Positions 10,224 through 21,413 of a stretch of 64,000 nucleotides of DNA are shown here, one piece after another; the first letter of the stretch is position 1, and the number at the start of each line of letters is the position of its first letter. The stretch is from the NCBI GenBank assembly GCA_038231215.1, contig JBBRLS010000023.1:1-64000 (forward strand), in the 5' to 3' direction. The notes beneath the pieces are model-generated. The model saw nothing but the letters and a program-made list of their open reading frames with translations, had not been told where the DNA came from and ran no database searches. The translations under genes and the position numbers were made by a program. The DNA comes from Schlegelella_A sp038231215. GTDB taxonomy: Bacteria > Pseudomonadota > Gammaproteobacteria > Burkholderiales > Burkholderiaceae_C.

Positions 10224-11531
10224 TCAGCGCGCGGCGGCGGGCAGGGTCGCGCGCAGGCGGGCCACGACGTCGGGTGCGAGCGGCGCAAACCAGGAGGGGC
10301 CGGGGCGCGCCTCGAAGTACACGCCGGCGGCGTCGACCTCGACGATCGCGGCGATGCGGCCTTCGCGGTAGAGCAGCAGCGTGCCCGCGTCGGGGGCGCG
10401 GGCCGCATCGGTGCGGGACAGCCGCTCGGCCAGAGCCTGCCATTCCGCGGCAGCGGCGTCGACGCGGCCGAGCCACGCCGGCACGGCCGCATCGACGGCA
10501 ACGACATTGCCCGCCGCGCTGGAACGCGACCAGCGCGCGCCTTCGCTCGCCAGCGCGGCGAGCAGCGGTGCCATCGGTCGTGTCGTCGTCGTCGCCACCT
10601 CGGCGGCGCGTTGACGTGCCACCGTCGCCGGTCGCGGCTGTGCCGCGAGGCGGCCGGTCGCGCTCGCGGCGGCGGCGAGCCGGTTCTGGCTGACGATTGC
10701 CTCGCGCGTTTCCCTTTCCTGCGCATCGTTCTTCTCGGCCTTCTTCGCCAGCGCGGCCGGCTCCGATCGCGAGGCTGCCTGCGTGTCGCTGTCGCGTGCG
10801 TCGCGCGCCGGGAAAGGCGTTGGCAGAGTCTGCGACTTCGGTGTGGGCGCGGGTGCCGTTGCCGTTGCCGGTGCGACGTTCGACAACGTCGGTCCCGCGT
10901 TCTTGCGCTCATCGCGAAGCGCGTCGGTGGCGGCCGCCGTCTTCGCCGGCGGCGCGAAGGCCTCGGCCGGCGGCGCGGGCGCCGCCACGACCGCGCGCTG
11001 CGCTGCGCGGTCGGCCGTCGCTGCGCGTTCGGCCATCGTCGCCGCGGGTGCGTTCGGCGCGGGCCGGAGCGCTCCGGCCGGCGCGACCTGAGGCGCTGCC
11101 TTCGCCGTCGCGGTCGCGGTCGCCGGCTCGGCCAAGGCGGGCGGTGCGGCCGGCGCTTGCGTCGGGCGGTCCGCATCAGGCGTCGGCGCACGAGCCGCAA
11201 CCGTGGCTTCCGGCGCTTGCGGCATCGTCTCGTCGAGCGGCCGATCCCACCACATCAGGCCGACTAGCGTCGCCGCCATGACGCTGGCTAAGCCGGCGGC
11301 GACCGGCGGGCGCGCGAGCCACGACCAGAACTCGGCGAAGCGATCGGCGAACGAAGGCGAAGGCACCACGCGAGGCCCTGCGCGGGTCACGGCGTGCGCT
11401 TCGGCGAGGATCGCTTCGCGCAATGACAGCGGCGGCGCGACCGACACATCGGGCGCGTGGCGCAAGGCCTCGCGTAGCCAGGCGTCGTGCTCGGGGCCGC
11501 TCGTCGGCGACGGTGTCGTCGGGTCGCTCAT
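10224..11531 (-). CDS. Putative membrane anti-sigma factor with long Ala/Pro-rich domain
   Basis: A 435-residue protein encoded directly after the ECF sigma factor, with a 4-base ATGA overlap (11528-11531), so almost certainly its regulator. Residues 1-80 are cytoplasmic (WLREALRHAPDVSVAPPLSL then REAILAEAHAV). One membrane segment follows (VAAGLASVMAATLVGLMWW, about 83-101). A 200-residue Ala/Pro/Thr-rich linker leads to a folded C-terminal part (ARWSRSSAAGNVVAVD, GTLLLYREGRIAAIVEVD). No zinc-binding HxxxCxxC motif is seen, so it is not a classical ZAS anti-sigma factor. The role is inferred from gene order. Confidence 0.7.
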   Translation of the reverse strand: MSDPTTPSPTSGPEHDAWLREALRHAPDVSVAPPLSLREAILAEAHAVTRAGPRVVPSPSFADRFAEFWSWLARPPVAAGLASVMAATLVGLMWWDRPLDETMPQAPEATVAARAPTPDADRPTQAPAAPPALAEPATATATAKAAPQVAPAGALRPAPNAPAATMAERAATADRAAQRAVVAAPAPPAEAFAPPAKTAAATDALRDERKNAGPTLSNVAPATATAPAPTPKSQTLPTPFPARDARDSDTQAASRSEPAALAKKAEKNDAQERETREAIVSQNRLAAAASATGRLAAQPRPATVARQRAAEVATTTTRPMAPLLAALASEGARWSRSSAAGNVVAVDAAVPAWLGRVDAAAAEWQALAERLSRTDAARAPDAGTLLLYREGRIAAIVEVDAAGVYFEARPGPSWFAPLAPDVVARLRATLPAAAR

Positions 11532-12166
11532 CGTGCGCCTCCGGACTGCAGCGGCTCGAGGTAGGCGCCCATGCACGTGCGCAGCTTGCTCATCGCGTAG
11601 CGCAGGCGCGTCTTCGCGGTCTCGAAGCCGACCTCGAGCGCGCGCGCCACTTCCTCGAGCGCAAGCCCGTCGTCGTGGTGCAGGAGAAAGGCGCTTCGCT
11701 GTGCCAGCGGCAACTGCTCGAGGCAGACCAGGAGCTTTTCGCCGGCGCGCCGCCAGAACGCGAGGTCCTCGCCCTGCGGCGCGGCGCCGGCCGGTGCCGG
11801 CCAATGCTGCCAGGCCGTGGCCTCGGGCTGCCAGGGCTCGTTGCCCTCGCCCTCGAAGGCATCGACCGAGACCTCGCGGCCGCTCTTGCGCAGCAGGTCG
11901 ATGACGCGGTGATGGGCGAGCGTGAAGAGCCAGGTGCGAAAGCTCGCGCCCTGCGGCGCCCAGCGCGCGCGCGCGTGCACGACCTTCAGCCAGGTGTCCT
12001 GGAAGACCTCGTCGGTCTGCGCCGCCAGGGCCGTGCCGAGCAGGCGGCGGATGAAGCGATAGAGGCCGGCCTGGTGCCGCGCGTAGAGGCGCTCGAACGC
12101 CGACGCGTCGCCGTTCGCATAGGCGGCCATCAGCATGTCGTCGGGGGTGTCGTCGGGGCGGGCCAT
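11528..12166 (-). CDS. ECF-family RNA polymerase sigma factor
   Basis: A 212-residue alternative sigma factor. Region 2 is visible as ASAFERLYARHQAGLYRFIR, DEVFQDTWLKVVHAR and GASFRTWLFTLAHHRVIDLL; region 4 as LEQLPLAQRSAFLLHHDDGL, ALEEVARALEV and ETAKTRLRYAMSKLR. The linker between them (about 95-135) is longer than in minimal ECF factors. ATG 12166 is the first possible start. The stop overlaps the start of the anti-sigma gene. The signal and target promoters cannot be read from the window; recQ lies upstream on the same strand, 79 bases away. Confidence 0.9.
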   Translation of the reverse strand: MARPDDTPDDMLMAAYANGDASAFERLYARHQAGLYRFIRRLLGTALAAQTDEVFQDTWLKVVHARARWAPQGASFRTWLFTLAHHRVIDLLRKSGREVSVDAFEGEGNEPWQPEATAWQHWPAPAGAAPQGEDLAFWRRAGEKLLVCLEQLPLAQRSAFLLHHDDGLALEEVARALEVGFETAKTRLRYAMSKLRTCMGAYLEPLQSGGAR

Positions 12167-12245
12167 GGCAAGAAGAGAGTCTGCCGCATGCGTGTCTGAT
12201 ACGGCCGGCGGGCAAGAACGGGGTGACCGGGGCCCGTCGCCGGCA

Positions 12246-14165
<1,920 letters not shown>

Positions 14166-14356
14166 GGGGACGGCGATCGTACGCGAGGCCCGCTCCGTGG
14201 CGTGCCGCCCGTATCGGGGTTCGGCGAGGGAGGTTCCTCACGCAAAGCCCCGACGGACCGGCCGTGCTACCTTATCGTCCCGTCGATCGGCAGCGCGATA
14301 CGAGCGCGCGGCCGGTTTCTTCATGGGCTATCCGCCCGATCCGAAAGACCCCATTC

Positions 14357-16558
14357 ATGCCTCACCCCTTTCGCATGCTTCGCCCGCTGGCGTTCGCCTT
14401 CGCCGCCGCCTTCCTGGCCGCGCTCTCCTTCGCGCAGGACGGTGGCTCCCCGCCGGCGCCGTCGAAAAGCGTGACCGACACGTTCTTCGGTACGACGATC
14501 GAAGACACCTATCGCAATTTCGAGAACAAGGACGATCCGGCGGTTGCCGCCTGGATGAAGGCGCAAAGCGATCGCGCCCACGCGACGCTCGAGAAGATCC
14601 CCGGTCGCTCGGCGCTGCTGCAAAGCCTTGTCAAGTACGACGGCGCCGTCACCGAGCGGGTCGCCCAGGTCGTGCGTCTGCCCAACGATCGCTGGTTCCT
14701 CGAGCGCCGTTCGGCGACGGCGAACCAGTTCAAGCTGTTCGTGCGCGACGGCCTCGCCGGCGGCGACAAGCTGCTCGTCGACCCCGAGGCAATCGAGAAG
14801 TCGACCGGCAAGCCGCACGCCATCAACTGGTTCACGCCCTCGCGCGACGGCAAGCTCGTCGCCTACGGCTTGTCGAAGCAGGGCTCCGAAGAGGCCGAGC
14901 TGCATCTCGTCGACGCACGCAGCGGCCGGGAGATCGGCACGCCGATCAGCCGCGCCAACTACGGCGCCGTCGATTGGTCGCGCGACGGCAAGGCCTTCGT
15001 CTTCAATCGCCTGCAGGAAATGAAGCCCGGCATGCCGGACACCGACAAGTTCCAGGACAGCCAGATCTGGATGCAGAGGGTCGGCGAGCCGCAAGCCAGG
15101 GCGCGCGTCGTCTTCGGCACGGCCATCAAGGGTCTCGACATCGGCGCCGCCGAATCGCCCGGCGTGAGCATCGGCGACGACGGGCGCTGGGCCTTCGGCC
15201 TGGTCTTCAACGGCACGCAGCGCGAGCTGAAGGCCTTCGTCTCGCCGCAGAGCGCCTTGCTCGCCGGCCGGCCCGAATGGAAGAAGATCATCGCGCCCGG
15301 CGACGAGGTCACCGGCCTGGCGTATCACGGCGACGTGTTGTACGTGGTCTCGCACAAGGGCGCGCCGCGCTCGCAGGTGCTGGCGCTCGACCTGAAGAGG
15401 CCCGACATGGCGACCGCCCGCGTCGTCGTCGCAGCGTCCGATCGCGTCATCGTCAACATCGCCGCCGCGGCGGACGGGCTTTATGTCGAAGCGCGCGACG
15501 GCAACGTCAAGAAGCTGTTCCGCCAGCCCTACGGCGGCGGCCCGGCCCGCGAGGTGAAGCTGCCCGTCGAAGGCTCGTTCGACCTCGTCGACAGCGAAAG
15601 CGGCGCCACCGCCACCGATGCTCGCCTGCCTGGTGCCGTGATCCGGCTGCAAGGCTGGACGCACGCCGCGCAGATCTACACGGTCAGCGTCGACGGCAGC
15701 GTGAAGAACACCGGCCTGCAGCCGCAAGGCCCGTACGACGCGCCGGCCGACGTCGTCGCGACCGAAGTGAAGGTGAAGGCCGCCGACGGCGCGATGGTGC
15801 CGATGTCGATCATCCACAGAAAAGGCCTCGCCCTCGACGGCAACAATCCGACGCTGCTCTATGGGTACGCCAGCTACGGCGTCACCGAGGAGCCCTTCTT
15901 CAGCATCAGCCGCCTCGCCTGGCTCGACGCCGGCGGCGTCTACGCCATCGCCAATCCGCGCGGCAGCTCGGTCTACGGCGAGGACTGGTATCGCGGCGGC
16001 TTCCAGTCGACCAAGCCCAACACCTGGAACGACTTCATCGCCTGCGCCGAATACCTGGTGGCGCAGAAGTACACCCGGCCGGGACGGCTCGGCATCCTCG
16101 GCGGCAGCGCCGGCGGCATCTTGGTGGGTCGGGCGATGACGGCCCGGCCGGATCTGTTCGCTGCGGTGGTCGACGCGGTCGGCGCCAACGACACGCTGCG
16201 CATGGAGTCGACGCCGAACGGCGTGCCGAACATCCCGGAGTTCGGCAGCGTCAAGACCGAGGCCGGCTTCAAATCGCTGCTGGCGATGAGCACCTACGCC
16301 AACATCAAGCCGGGCACGGCGTATCCGGCGGTGCTGTTCACGCACGGCGTCAACGACCCGCGCGTCGAGGTCTGGGAGTCGACCAAGACGGCGGCGCGGA
16401 TGATGGCGTCGACGACCAGCGGCAAGCCGGTGCTGCTGCGCCTCGACTACGACGCCGGGCACGGCGTCGGCAACACCAAGAAGCAGCAGCTCGAGGAGCG
16501 CGCCGACATGTTCGCGTTCCTGCTCTGGCAGATGGGCGTCGCCGGCTACCAGCCATAG
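14357..16558 (+). CDS. Secreted prolyl-oligopeptidase family (S9) serine peptidase
   Basis: A 733-residue precursor. The signal peptide MPHPFRMLRPLAFAFAAAFL ends near SFAQD. A seven-bladed propeller domain follows (starting TDTFFGTTIEDTYRNFE, the typical S9A N-terminus), then an alpha/beta hydrolase domain with Ser584 in GGSAGG, Asp667 in GVNDPRVE and His702 in DAGHGVG. Prolyl oligopeptidases cut short peptides after proline; secreted members act in the periplasm or outside. The frame is open upstream to 14264, but ATG 14357 is chosen because the signal peptide starts there. The unusual step is GGSAGGILVG, where many S9A enzymes have GGSNGG. Confidence 0.9.
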   Translation: MPHPFRMLRPLAFAFAAAFLAALSFAQDGGSPPAPSKSVTDTFFGTTIEDTYRNFENKDDPAVAAWMKAQSDRAHATLEKIPGRSALLQSLVKYDGAVTERVAQVVRLPNDRWFLERRSATANQFKLFVRDGLAGGDKLLVDPEAIEKSTGKPHAINWFTPSRDGKLVAYGLSKQGSEEAELHLVDARSGREIGTPISRANYGAVDWSRDGKAFVFNRLQEMKPGMPDTDKFQDSQIWMQRVGEPQARARVVFGTAIKGLDIGAAESPGVSIGDDGRWAFGLVFNGTQRELKAFVSPQSALLAGRPEWKKIIAPGDEVTGLAYHGDVLYVVSHKGAPRSQVLALDLKRPDMATARVVVAASDRVIVNIAAAADGLYVEARDGNVKKLFRQPYGGGPAREVKLPVEGSFDLVDSESGATATDARLPGAVIRLQGWTHAAQIYTVSVDGSVKNTGLQPQGPYDAPADVVATEVKVKAADGAMVPMSIIHRKGLALDGNNPTLLYGYASYGVTEEPFFSISRLAWLDAGGVYAIANPRGSSVYGEDWYRGGFQSTKPNTWNDFIACAEYLVAQKYTRPGRLGILGGSAGGILVGRAMTARPDLFAAVVDAVGANDTLRMESTPNGVPNIPEFGSVKTEAGFKSLLAMSTYANIKPGTAYPAVLFTHGVNDPRVEVWESTKTAARMMASTTSGKPVLLRLDYDAGHGVGNTKKQQLEERADMFAFLLWQMGVAGYQP

Positions 16559-16671
16559 ATGAGCCTCGGCGCCGGTTCACGCCACGGAGGGAATCCATTC
16601 GAGGGACGGCGGCGCGCGGCGCGCGCCGCATAATCTTCCGAACCCCCGAAAACGCAACCCAGGAGCCCGCC

Positions 16672-17193
16672 ATGGCATCGGTCAACAAGGTCATCATCGT
16701 CGGCAATCTCGGTCGCGATCCCGAGGTCCGCTACACACCCAACGGCGGCGCCGTCTGCAACGTCACGATCGCCACCTCGCGCGTGCGCAAGAACAAGGAC
16801 TCGGGCGACAAGACCGAAGACACCGAGTGGCATCGCGTCGTGTTCTTCGACAAGCTCGCGGAGATCGCCGGCGAATACCTGAAGAAGGGTCGCTCGGTCT
16901 ACGTCGAGGGGCGCCTGCAGACGCGCAAGTGGACCGACAAGGATGGCGTCGAGAAGTACACGACCGAGATCGTCGCCAGCGAAATGCAGATGCTCGGCAG
17001 CCGTGAAGGCATGGGCGGCGGCGCTGCCGGCAGCGCTTCGGGCGGCGAGGACAGCGGCTACGGCGGCGGCGGTAGCGGTGGCAGCTACGAGCGTCCCGCG
17101 CCGGCTGCGCGACCCGCTGGCGCCGCGGCCAACCGGCCGGCGGCGAAGTCGCCCACGGGATTCGACAACATGGACGACGACATTCCTTTCTAG
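16672..17193 (+). CDS. ssb: Single-stranded DNA-binding protein
   Basis: A 173-residue SSB. The OB fold (about residues 1-110) starts MASVNKVIIVGNLGRDPEVR and includes TEWHRVVFFDKLAEIAGEYL and KGRSVYVEGRLQTRKW. A flexible Gly/Pro/Ala-rich linker follows, and the acidic C-terminal tip MDDDIPF that recruits repair proteins is intact. CAGGAG lies 7 bases before ATG 16672. The frame is open far upstream, but the family N-terminus fixes the start. As in other Burkholderiales it lies near uvrA, though here 6.5 kb of other genes separate them. Confidence 0.97.
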   Translation: MASVNKVIIVGNLGRDPEVRYTPNGGAVCNVTIATSRVRKNKDSGDKTEDTEWHRVVFFDKLAEIAGEYLKKGRSVYVEGRLQTRKWTDKDGVEKYTTEIVASEMQMLGSREGMGGGAAGSASGGEDSGYGGGGSGGSYERPAPAARPAGAAANRPAAKSPTGFDNMDDDIPF

Positions 17194-17389
17194 CCTCTTT
17201 CATCGCGCAGATCGTCGCCAAGCTCAACGACATCTTCGTCAGCGCCAAGCGAAATGACGACCGCATCGAGGCGATGGTCAAGGCGCTGGAGACCAAGGCG
17301 CGAGGCGCTCGCGAAGAAGTAGCACCGCGTCCTCGCGCGGCCCTCGCGTCAGTGGCAGCCGGTGCGGGCGAGCACGCGTTGCGCCATCG

Positions 17390-18058
17390 TCACGTCGCTG
17401 GCCCGCGGTCGCCTACTTCGCGGGCCATCGCCGCGGCTTCGTCGCCAGCGACTTCGCCGAGGCCGCGCGCCACGCCGTCGCGGTCGGCGGCGGAGCGGTT
17501 CTGGCTGACCTTCCACTTGCCGACGAGCGATCTCAGCACGATCTCGACGCCGACGATGGCGCGCAGCATCGACTCGACATAGTCGGCCGGCGCGTCGCTC
17601 ACCGCCCACGGCGCCGCGGCATCGCCACTGGCGCGCGCGACGCGGCCGGCTTCGTGCGCATCGGTGAGGCGCGTCACGAAGGGATGCAGCCAGGCCCGGT
17701 CCTCGATGAAGCGCACCGCACCGCGCCCCTGCACCATGACGTAGTTCCAGGTCGGCACGACCTTGCCGTGCTCGGCCTTGCTTGGATACCAGGCCGGCGA
17801 GACATAGGTCTGCGCGCCGTGGAAGACGACCAGCGATTCGACGTCGGTTCTCGCCTCGCGCCAGACCGGATTGGCGCGCGCGACGTGGGCGCGCAGCACG
17901 CCCGGGCCGCCGGCCGGATCGGCGTCGAGGAAGAAGGGCACGCTGTTGCCGGTGACGCCGTTCGCGTCCTGCGTGACGAGCAGGCCGAAGGGATGCTCGA
18001 GGACGAGTCGATGCAGGACCTCGGGGCGGCTTTCGGCGAAATGGGCGGGCAGGTACAT
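17390..18058 (-). CDS. paiB: FMN-binding negative transcriptional regulator, PaiB type
   Basis: A 222-residue flavin-reductase-like split-barrel protein. The PaiB pattern is clear: MYLPAHFAESRPEVLHRLVL, PFGLLVTQDANG, LRAHVARANPVWRE, VVFHGAQTYVSPAWYPSK, HGKVVPTWNYVMVQGRG, and near the end VGKWKVSQNRSAADRDGVAR. In Bacillus PaiB was described as a repressor of sporulation and protease genes; in proteobacteria the physiological role is unclear and may be flavin-dependent chemistry. It is a single gene, with no paiA acetyltransferase beside it. Confidence 0.88.
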   Translation of the reverse strand: MYLPAHFAESRPEVLHRLVLEHPFGLLVTQDANGVTGNSVPFFLDADPAGGPGVLRAHVARANPVWREARTDVESLVVFHGAQTYVSPAWYPSKAEHGKVVPTWNYVMVQGRGAVRFIEDRAWLHPFVTRLTDAHEAGRVARASGDAAAPWAVSDAPADYVESMLRAIVGVEIVLRSLVGKWKVSQNRSAADRDGVARGLGEVAGDEAAAMAREVGDRGPAT

Positions 18059-18165
18059 GGCAGTGGGCTGAACGCGGAGCCCGTCATCTTGCCCGACTGC
18101 GCAATGTCGGCGCGACCTGCGCCAACGAAGTTGCCGGCGCGCTCCGCCCGTTCGCTACCGGGGCT

Positions 18166-19716
18166 TCAGCGCGCCGCGCTCTCGTGCACGTCGTCGCATG
18201 CCACCGGTCCGAGCCGCCACAGCGTCACTTCGTTCGAGGTGGCGATGCGCGTCGCCCCGGCACGCGCTGCGATCGGCTGGCTCGCGCCTTCTTTGGCCAA
18301 CACCCAGAGCGGCGGCGCACCGCAATGCACCGCCAGTCCCTGCTCGGCGTCGACGAGCAAGGTCGAAGCGAGCGTCGGTGCGAAGGTCCCCGCATCGAGC
18401 AGCTCGTGCTGCCAGTTGTCGCGCTGGTTGATGGTCGGGTCGCGCCAGTCGCTGACGATCCGCACCGGCGCGCTGAGGCGGGCATGGAAGGGCACGTCGA
18501 AGAAATACTCGCCGACGAAGACGACCGGGTCTTGCGGGCCACGCAGCTCGCGGAGCGTGCGCGCCAGGGACGTGTCGTCCTTGCGGTAGTTCGCGGCAAT
18601 GCCGAAGACGAGCGCGAGGCAAAGCAGCGCGGCCAGGGCGGCGGTGCCGATCGCCGCCTGTCTCGCGCGCGGCGATCCGCTGCGCAGCCGGCTGACGATC
18701 GCATCGGCGGCAAGCGCCGCGACCGGAAAGAGCAGCGGCATGATGTAGCCGAGCGGCTTCGATTGCGGGATCGAGAAGAACACCGCGACCACGGCCAGCC
18801 AGATCCACATCAGACGGCGCCACAGCGTCGCCGCCTCCGGCTCGCCCTCGCGCCTGCCCAAGGTCGGGCTCAGCAGCCAGGCGGACCACGGCAGCGTCAA
18901 CAGCGGCACCGCGACGACGAAGTACCACCACGGCTGGACGTTGTTGAAGCCGCCGGCGGCGAATCGCTGCACGTGCTGGACGACGAAGAAGTAGTGCGAG
19001 AAGTCGGCGAATCGCTGGTGCATGACGATGAACCAGGGCGCAGCCACCGCGAAGAACACGGCGAGGCCGAGCGGCGACAGAAGCCTGAGCATCGAGCGCC
19101 ACTGGCCGATCGAAAGCAGCCAGGCGAAGACGATGAGCATCGGCAGTGCGACGCCGATCAGTCCCTTTGCCAGGACGCCGAGCGCCGCTGCGAACCATGC
19201 GGCGACGATCGCGCGCTGCGCGCTCTGCTGCTCGCGCATGAGAAGCACTGCATGCGCGGCCGCCGCGATCGATGCGGCAATGCAGCCGGCCACGAGCATG
19301 TCGAGGTTGGCAAACTGGGCGGCGCCGAAGAAGAAGGGCGAAAGCACGAGCACGCCGAGCACCGCGCGCGCGCTTGGCTCGCCGAGCCAACGTCGCGCCA
19401 GCAGGTAGAGCGCTGCGGCGCCGAGCGTCGCGCCGAGCAAGGGGGCGCATCGCGCCGCCCACGGGTTGGCCCCGAACACGCTCATCGCCGCTGCCGTCAG
19501 CCAATAGAAGAGCGGCGGCTTGTGCAGGAAGGGCATGCCGTTTTCCGTCGGCACCATCCAGTCGCCCGAGCGCAGCATCTCCCAGGCGACGCCGACGTAG
19601 CGACCTTCGTCGGGGAGCGAGATCGGCCGCACGCCGATCGAAAACGCGAGCCAGGCAAAGGCCGCAATCGCCAGCGTAAGGGTGGACGAGGCGGTCCATG
19701 CGCGCGAGCGCAGCAT
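18166..19716 (-). CDS. ArnT-like GT39 glycosyltransferase, paralogue 1
   Basis: A 516-residue inner-membrane glycosyltransferase with about 12 membrane segments, of the ArnT/PMT (GT39) family that moves a sugar from a polyprenyl-phosphate carrier to lipid A or another acceptor. The first periplasmic loop carries the expected acidic motif LPDEGRYVGVAWEMLRSGDW, then PFLHKPPLFYWLTAAAM. Other shared blocks: AQFANLDMLVAG, LAKGLIGVALP, GGFNNVQPWWYF. The C-terminal soluble domain follows residue about 400. ATG 19716 is chosen because the hydrophobic N-terminus begins there. A close paralogue lies at 23186-24772. It ends 28 bases before mnmA's stop region on the same strand. Confidence 0.85.
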   Translation of the reverse strand: MLRSRAWTASSTLTLAIAAFAWLAFSIGVRPISLPDEGRYVGVAWEMLRSGDWMVPTENGMPFLHKPPLFYWLTAAAMSVFGANPWAARCAPLLGATLGAAALYLLARRWLGEPSARAVLGVLVLSPFFFGAAQFANLDMLVAGCIAASIAAAAHAVLLMREQQSAQRAIVAAWFAAALGVLAKGLIGVALPMLIVFAWLLSIGQWRSMLRLLSPLGLAVFFAVAAPWFIVMHQRFADFSHYFFVVQHVQRFAAGGFNNVQPWWYFVVAVPLLTLPWSAWLLSPTLGRREGEPEAATLWRRLMWIWLAVVAVFFSIPQSKPLGYIMPLLFPVAALAADAIVSRLRSGSPRARQAAIGTAALAALLCLALVFGIAANYRKDDTSLARTLRELRGPQDPVVFVGEYFFDVPFHARLSAPVRIVSDWRDPTINQRDNWQHELLDAGTFAPTLASTLLVDAEQGLAVHCGAPPLWVLAKEGASQPIAARAGATRIATSNEVTLWRLGPVACDDVHESAAR

Positions 19717-19744
19717 CGGGCGAAGTGTGGGCGTCACGCGCGGA

Positions 19745-20899
19745 TCAGGCTGGAACCAGGGCGGCGATCGTGCGCTTCGCGGTCGCCTCGATGACGGCGC
19801 CGCCCAGGCAGAGCTCGCCGTCATAGACCACGGCGGACTGGCCGGGCGTGACCGCCCATTGCGCCGTCTCGAAGCGCAAGTCGAGCGCGCCCGGGGCATC
19901 GGCACGCAGCAACTCGCAGGCGGCGTCGCCCTGTCGGTAGCGCGTCTTGCAAACGTAGATCCCGGGCGCAGGCGGACGGCCGGCGATCCAGCTCGCATCG
20001 GCGGCGACGAGGGCGTCGGAGCGCAGCCAGGGATGGTCGTGTCCCTGGACGACGCGAAGGACGTTTCGCGCCATGTCCTTCTGCGCCACGAACCAGGGTG
20101 CCTGGTCGCTGGCGCCGCGCGTCGAGGCGCGTTCCTTCAGGCCGCCGATGCCGATGCCCTTGCGCTGCCCGAGCGTGTAGAACGAGAGGCCGACGTGCTC
20201 GCCGATGGCCCGGCCGCGATCGTCCTCGATCGCGCCTGGCGTATTCGCCAGGTAGCGGTTCAGGAACTCGCGAAACGGCCGCTCGCCGATGAAGCAGATG
20301 CCGGTCGAGTCCCTTTTTTTCGCGTTCGGCAGGCCGATCTCGGCGGCGATTCGCCGCACCTCGGTCTTCTCGAGCTCGCCGATCGGAAAAAGCGTGCGCG
20401 AAAGCTGTGCCTGGTTCAGGCGATGCAGGAAGTAGCTCTGGTCCTTGCGCGCGTCGAGCCCGCGCAACAGCTCGAAGCCCGCCGCCGATTCGCGCACGCG
20501 GGCATAGTGTCCGGTGGCGATCTTCTCGGCGCCCAGGCGCATGGCGTGATCGAGAAAGGCCTTGAACTTGATCTCGGCGTTGCACAGCACGTCGGGGTTG
20601 GGCGTGCGCCCGGCCCGGTACTCGCGAAGGAACTCGGCGAAGACTAAGGCGCGGTACTCGGCCGCGAAGTTGACGTGCTCGATCTCGATGCCGAGCACGT
20701 CGGCGACGCTGGCCGCGTCGAGAAAGTCCTGACGCGACGAGCAGTACTCGTCATCGTCGTCGTCTTCCCAGTTCTTCATGAAGACGCCGACCACCTCGTG
20801 ACCGGCGCGCTTGAGCAGCCAGGCGGTCACCGCCGAATCGACGCCACCGGACAGGCCGACGACGATGCGGTTTTTGCGGATCGGCTTCGAGTCGCTCAT
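19745..20899 (-). CDS. mnmA: tRNA-specific 2-thiouridylase MnmA
   Basis: A 384-residue enzyme that puts sulfur on the wobble uridine (U34) of tRNA for Lys, Glu and Gln. Visible: the PP-loop GLSGGVDSAVTAWLL (residues 15-29), the acidic signature MKNWEDDDDDEYCSSRQDFL, catalytic Cys106 in NPDVLCNAEIKF and Cys202 in STGICFIGERPF, then the C-terminal barrel (FYTLGQRKGIGIGGL). ATG 20899 is used; upstream in-frame ATGs (20911 and further) would add residues the family lacks. It is a core gene; a nudJ-like gene, its usual neighbour, is about 4.7 kb away beyond the sugar cluster. Confidence 0.95.
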   Translation of the reverse strand: MSDSKPIRKNRIVVGLSGGVDSAVTAWLLKRAGHEVVGVFMKNWEDDDDDEYCSSRQDFLDAASVADVLGIEIEHVNFAAEYRALVFAEFLREYRAGRTPNPDVLCNAEIKFKAFLDHAMRLGAEKIATGHYARVRESAAGFELLRGLDARKDQSYFLHRLNQAQLSRTLFPIGELEKTEVRRIAAEIGLPNAKKRDSTGICFIGERPFREFLNRYLANTPGAIEDDRGRAIGEHVGLSFYTLGQRKGIGIGGLKERASTRGASDQAPWFVAQKDMARNVLRVVQGHDHPWLRSDALVAADASWIAGRPPAPGIYVCKTRYRQGDAACELLRADAPGALDLRFETAQWAVTPGQSAVVYDGELCLGGAVIEATAKRTIAALVPA

Positions 20900-21032
20900 G
20901 AGGGCTCGCATCGTAACGGTCATGCATTTTCGCCATCGCTCGCAGGGCCGAAGCCCTGCCGCGCAAGGACAATGCGGCGGCGCCGGTGTGGCGTGCATCG
21001 GAGGGACGGCGGGCGATGGAGTCGATCAGACC

Positions 21033-21413
21033 GTGAAGCGATTTCTGCGCTATGCCGGCGTCGGCGCGGTGGCGACTGCCGTGCACTACGCGGTGCTGGC
21101 CGCCTGCGTCGAAGCGTCGCTGCTGGCGCCGTGGTGGGCCGCGGCGCTCGGCGCCTGGGTCGGCGCCCAGGTGGCGTTCGCCGGCAATGCGCTCTTCACT
21201 TTCGCCGGCGCGCCTGTCACCGTCGTGGCCTGGTTGCGCTTCCAGATCGTTGCCCTGGTCGGTGCTCTCATCAGCTTTTCGATTGTCGGCGCCGGTGTCG
21301 GCGCCGGCTGGCACTACCTTGTGGCGCAGGCCGTCGCGACGCTCGTCTCGCTCTTCGTCACCTACGAGGTCAACCGGCGCTGGAGCTTCGCGCCCATGCC
21401 GGACCGACCTTGA
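21033..21413 (+). CDS. GtrA-family membrane protein (probable lipid-linked sugar flippase)
   Basis: A 126-residue protein with four membrane helices and the GtrA ends: RFLRYAGVGAVATAVHYAVL at the start and FVTYEVNRRWSF near the end. GtrA proteins are thought to flip polyprenyl-phosphate sugars across the inner membrane. The GTG at 21033 places the start right before the family N-terminus. It is the only gene of the sugar cluster on the plus strand, and its last 44 bases overlap the 3' end of the deacetylase gene on the other strand. It likely serves the GT2 and GT39 enzymes next to it. Confidence 0.85.
   Translation: MKRFLRYAGVGAVATAVHYAVLAACVEASLLAPWWAAALGAWVGAQVAFAGNALFTFAGAPVTVVAWLRFQIVALVGALISFSIVGAGVGAGWHYLVAQAVATLVSLFVTYEVNRRWSFAPMPDRP

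Noticed and set aside
17199..17389. Short frame after ssb reading FIAQIVAKLNDIF
   Set aside because: It faintly recalls the ends of restriction helicases, but the rest does not, there is no start or ribosome-binding site, and the length is too small to call a remnant.
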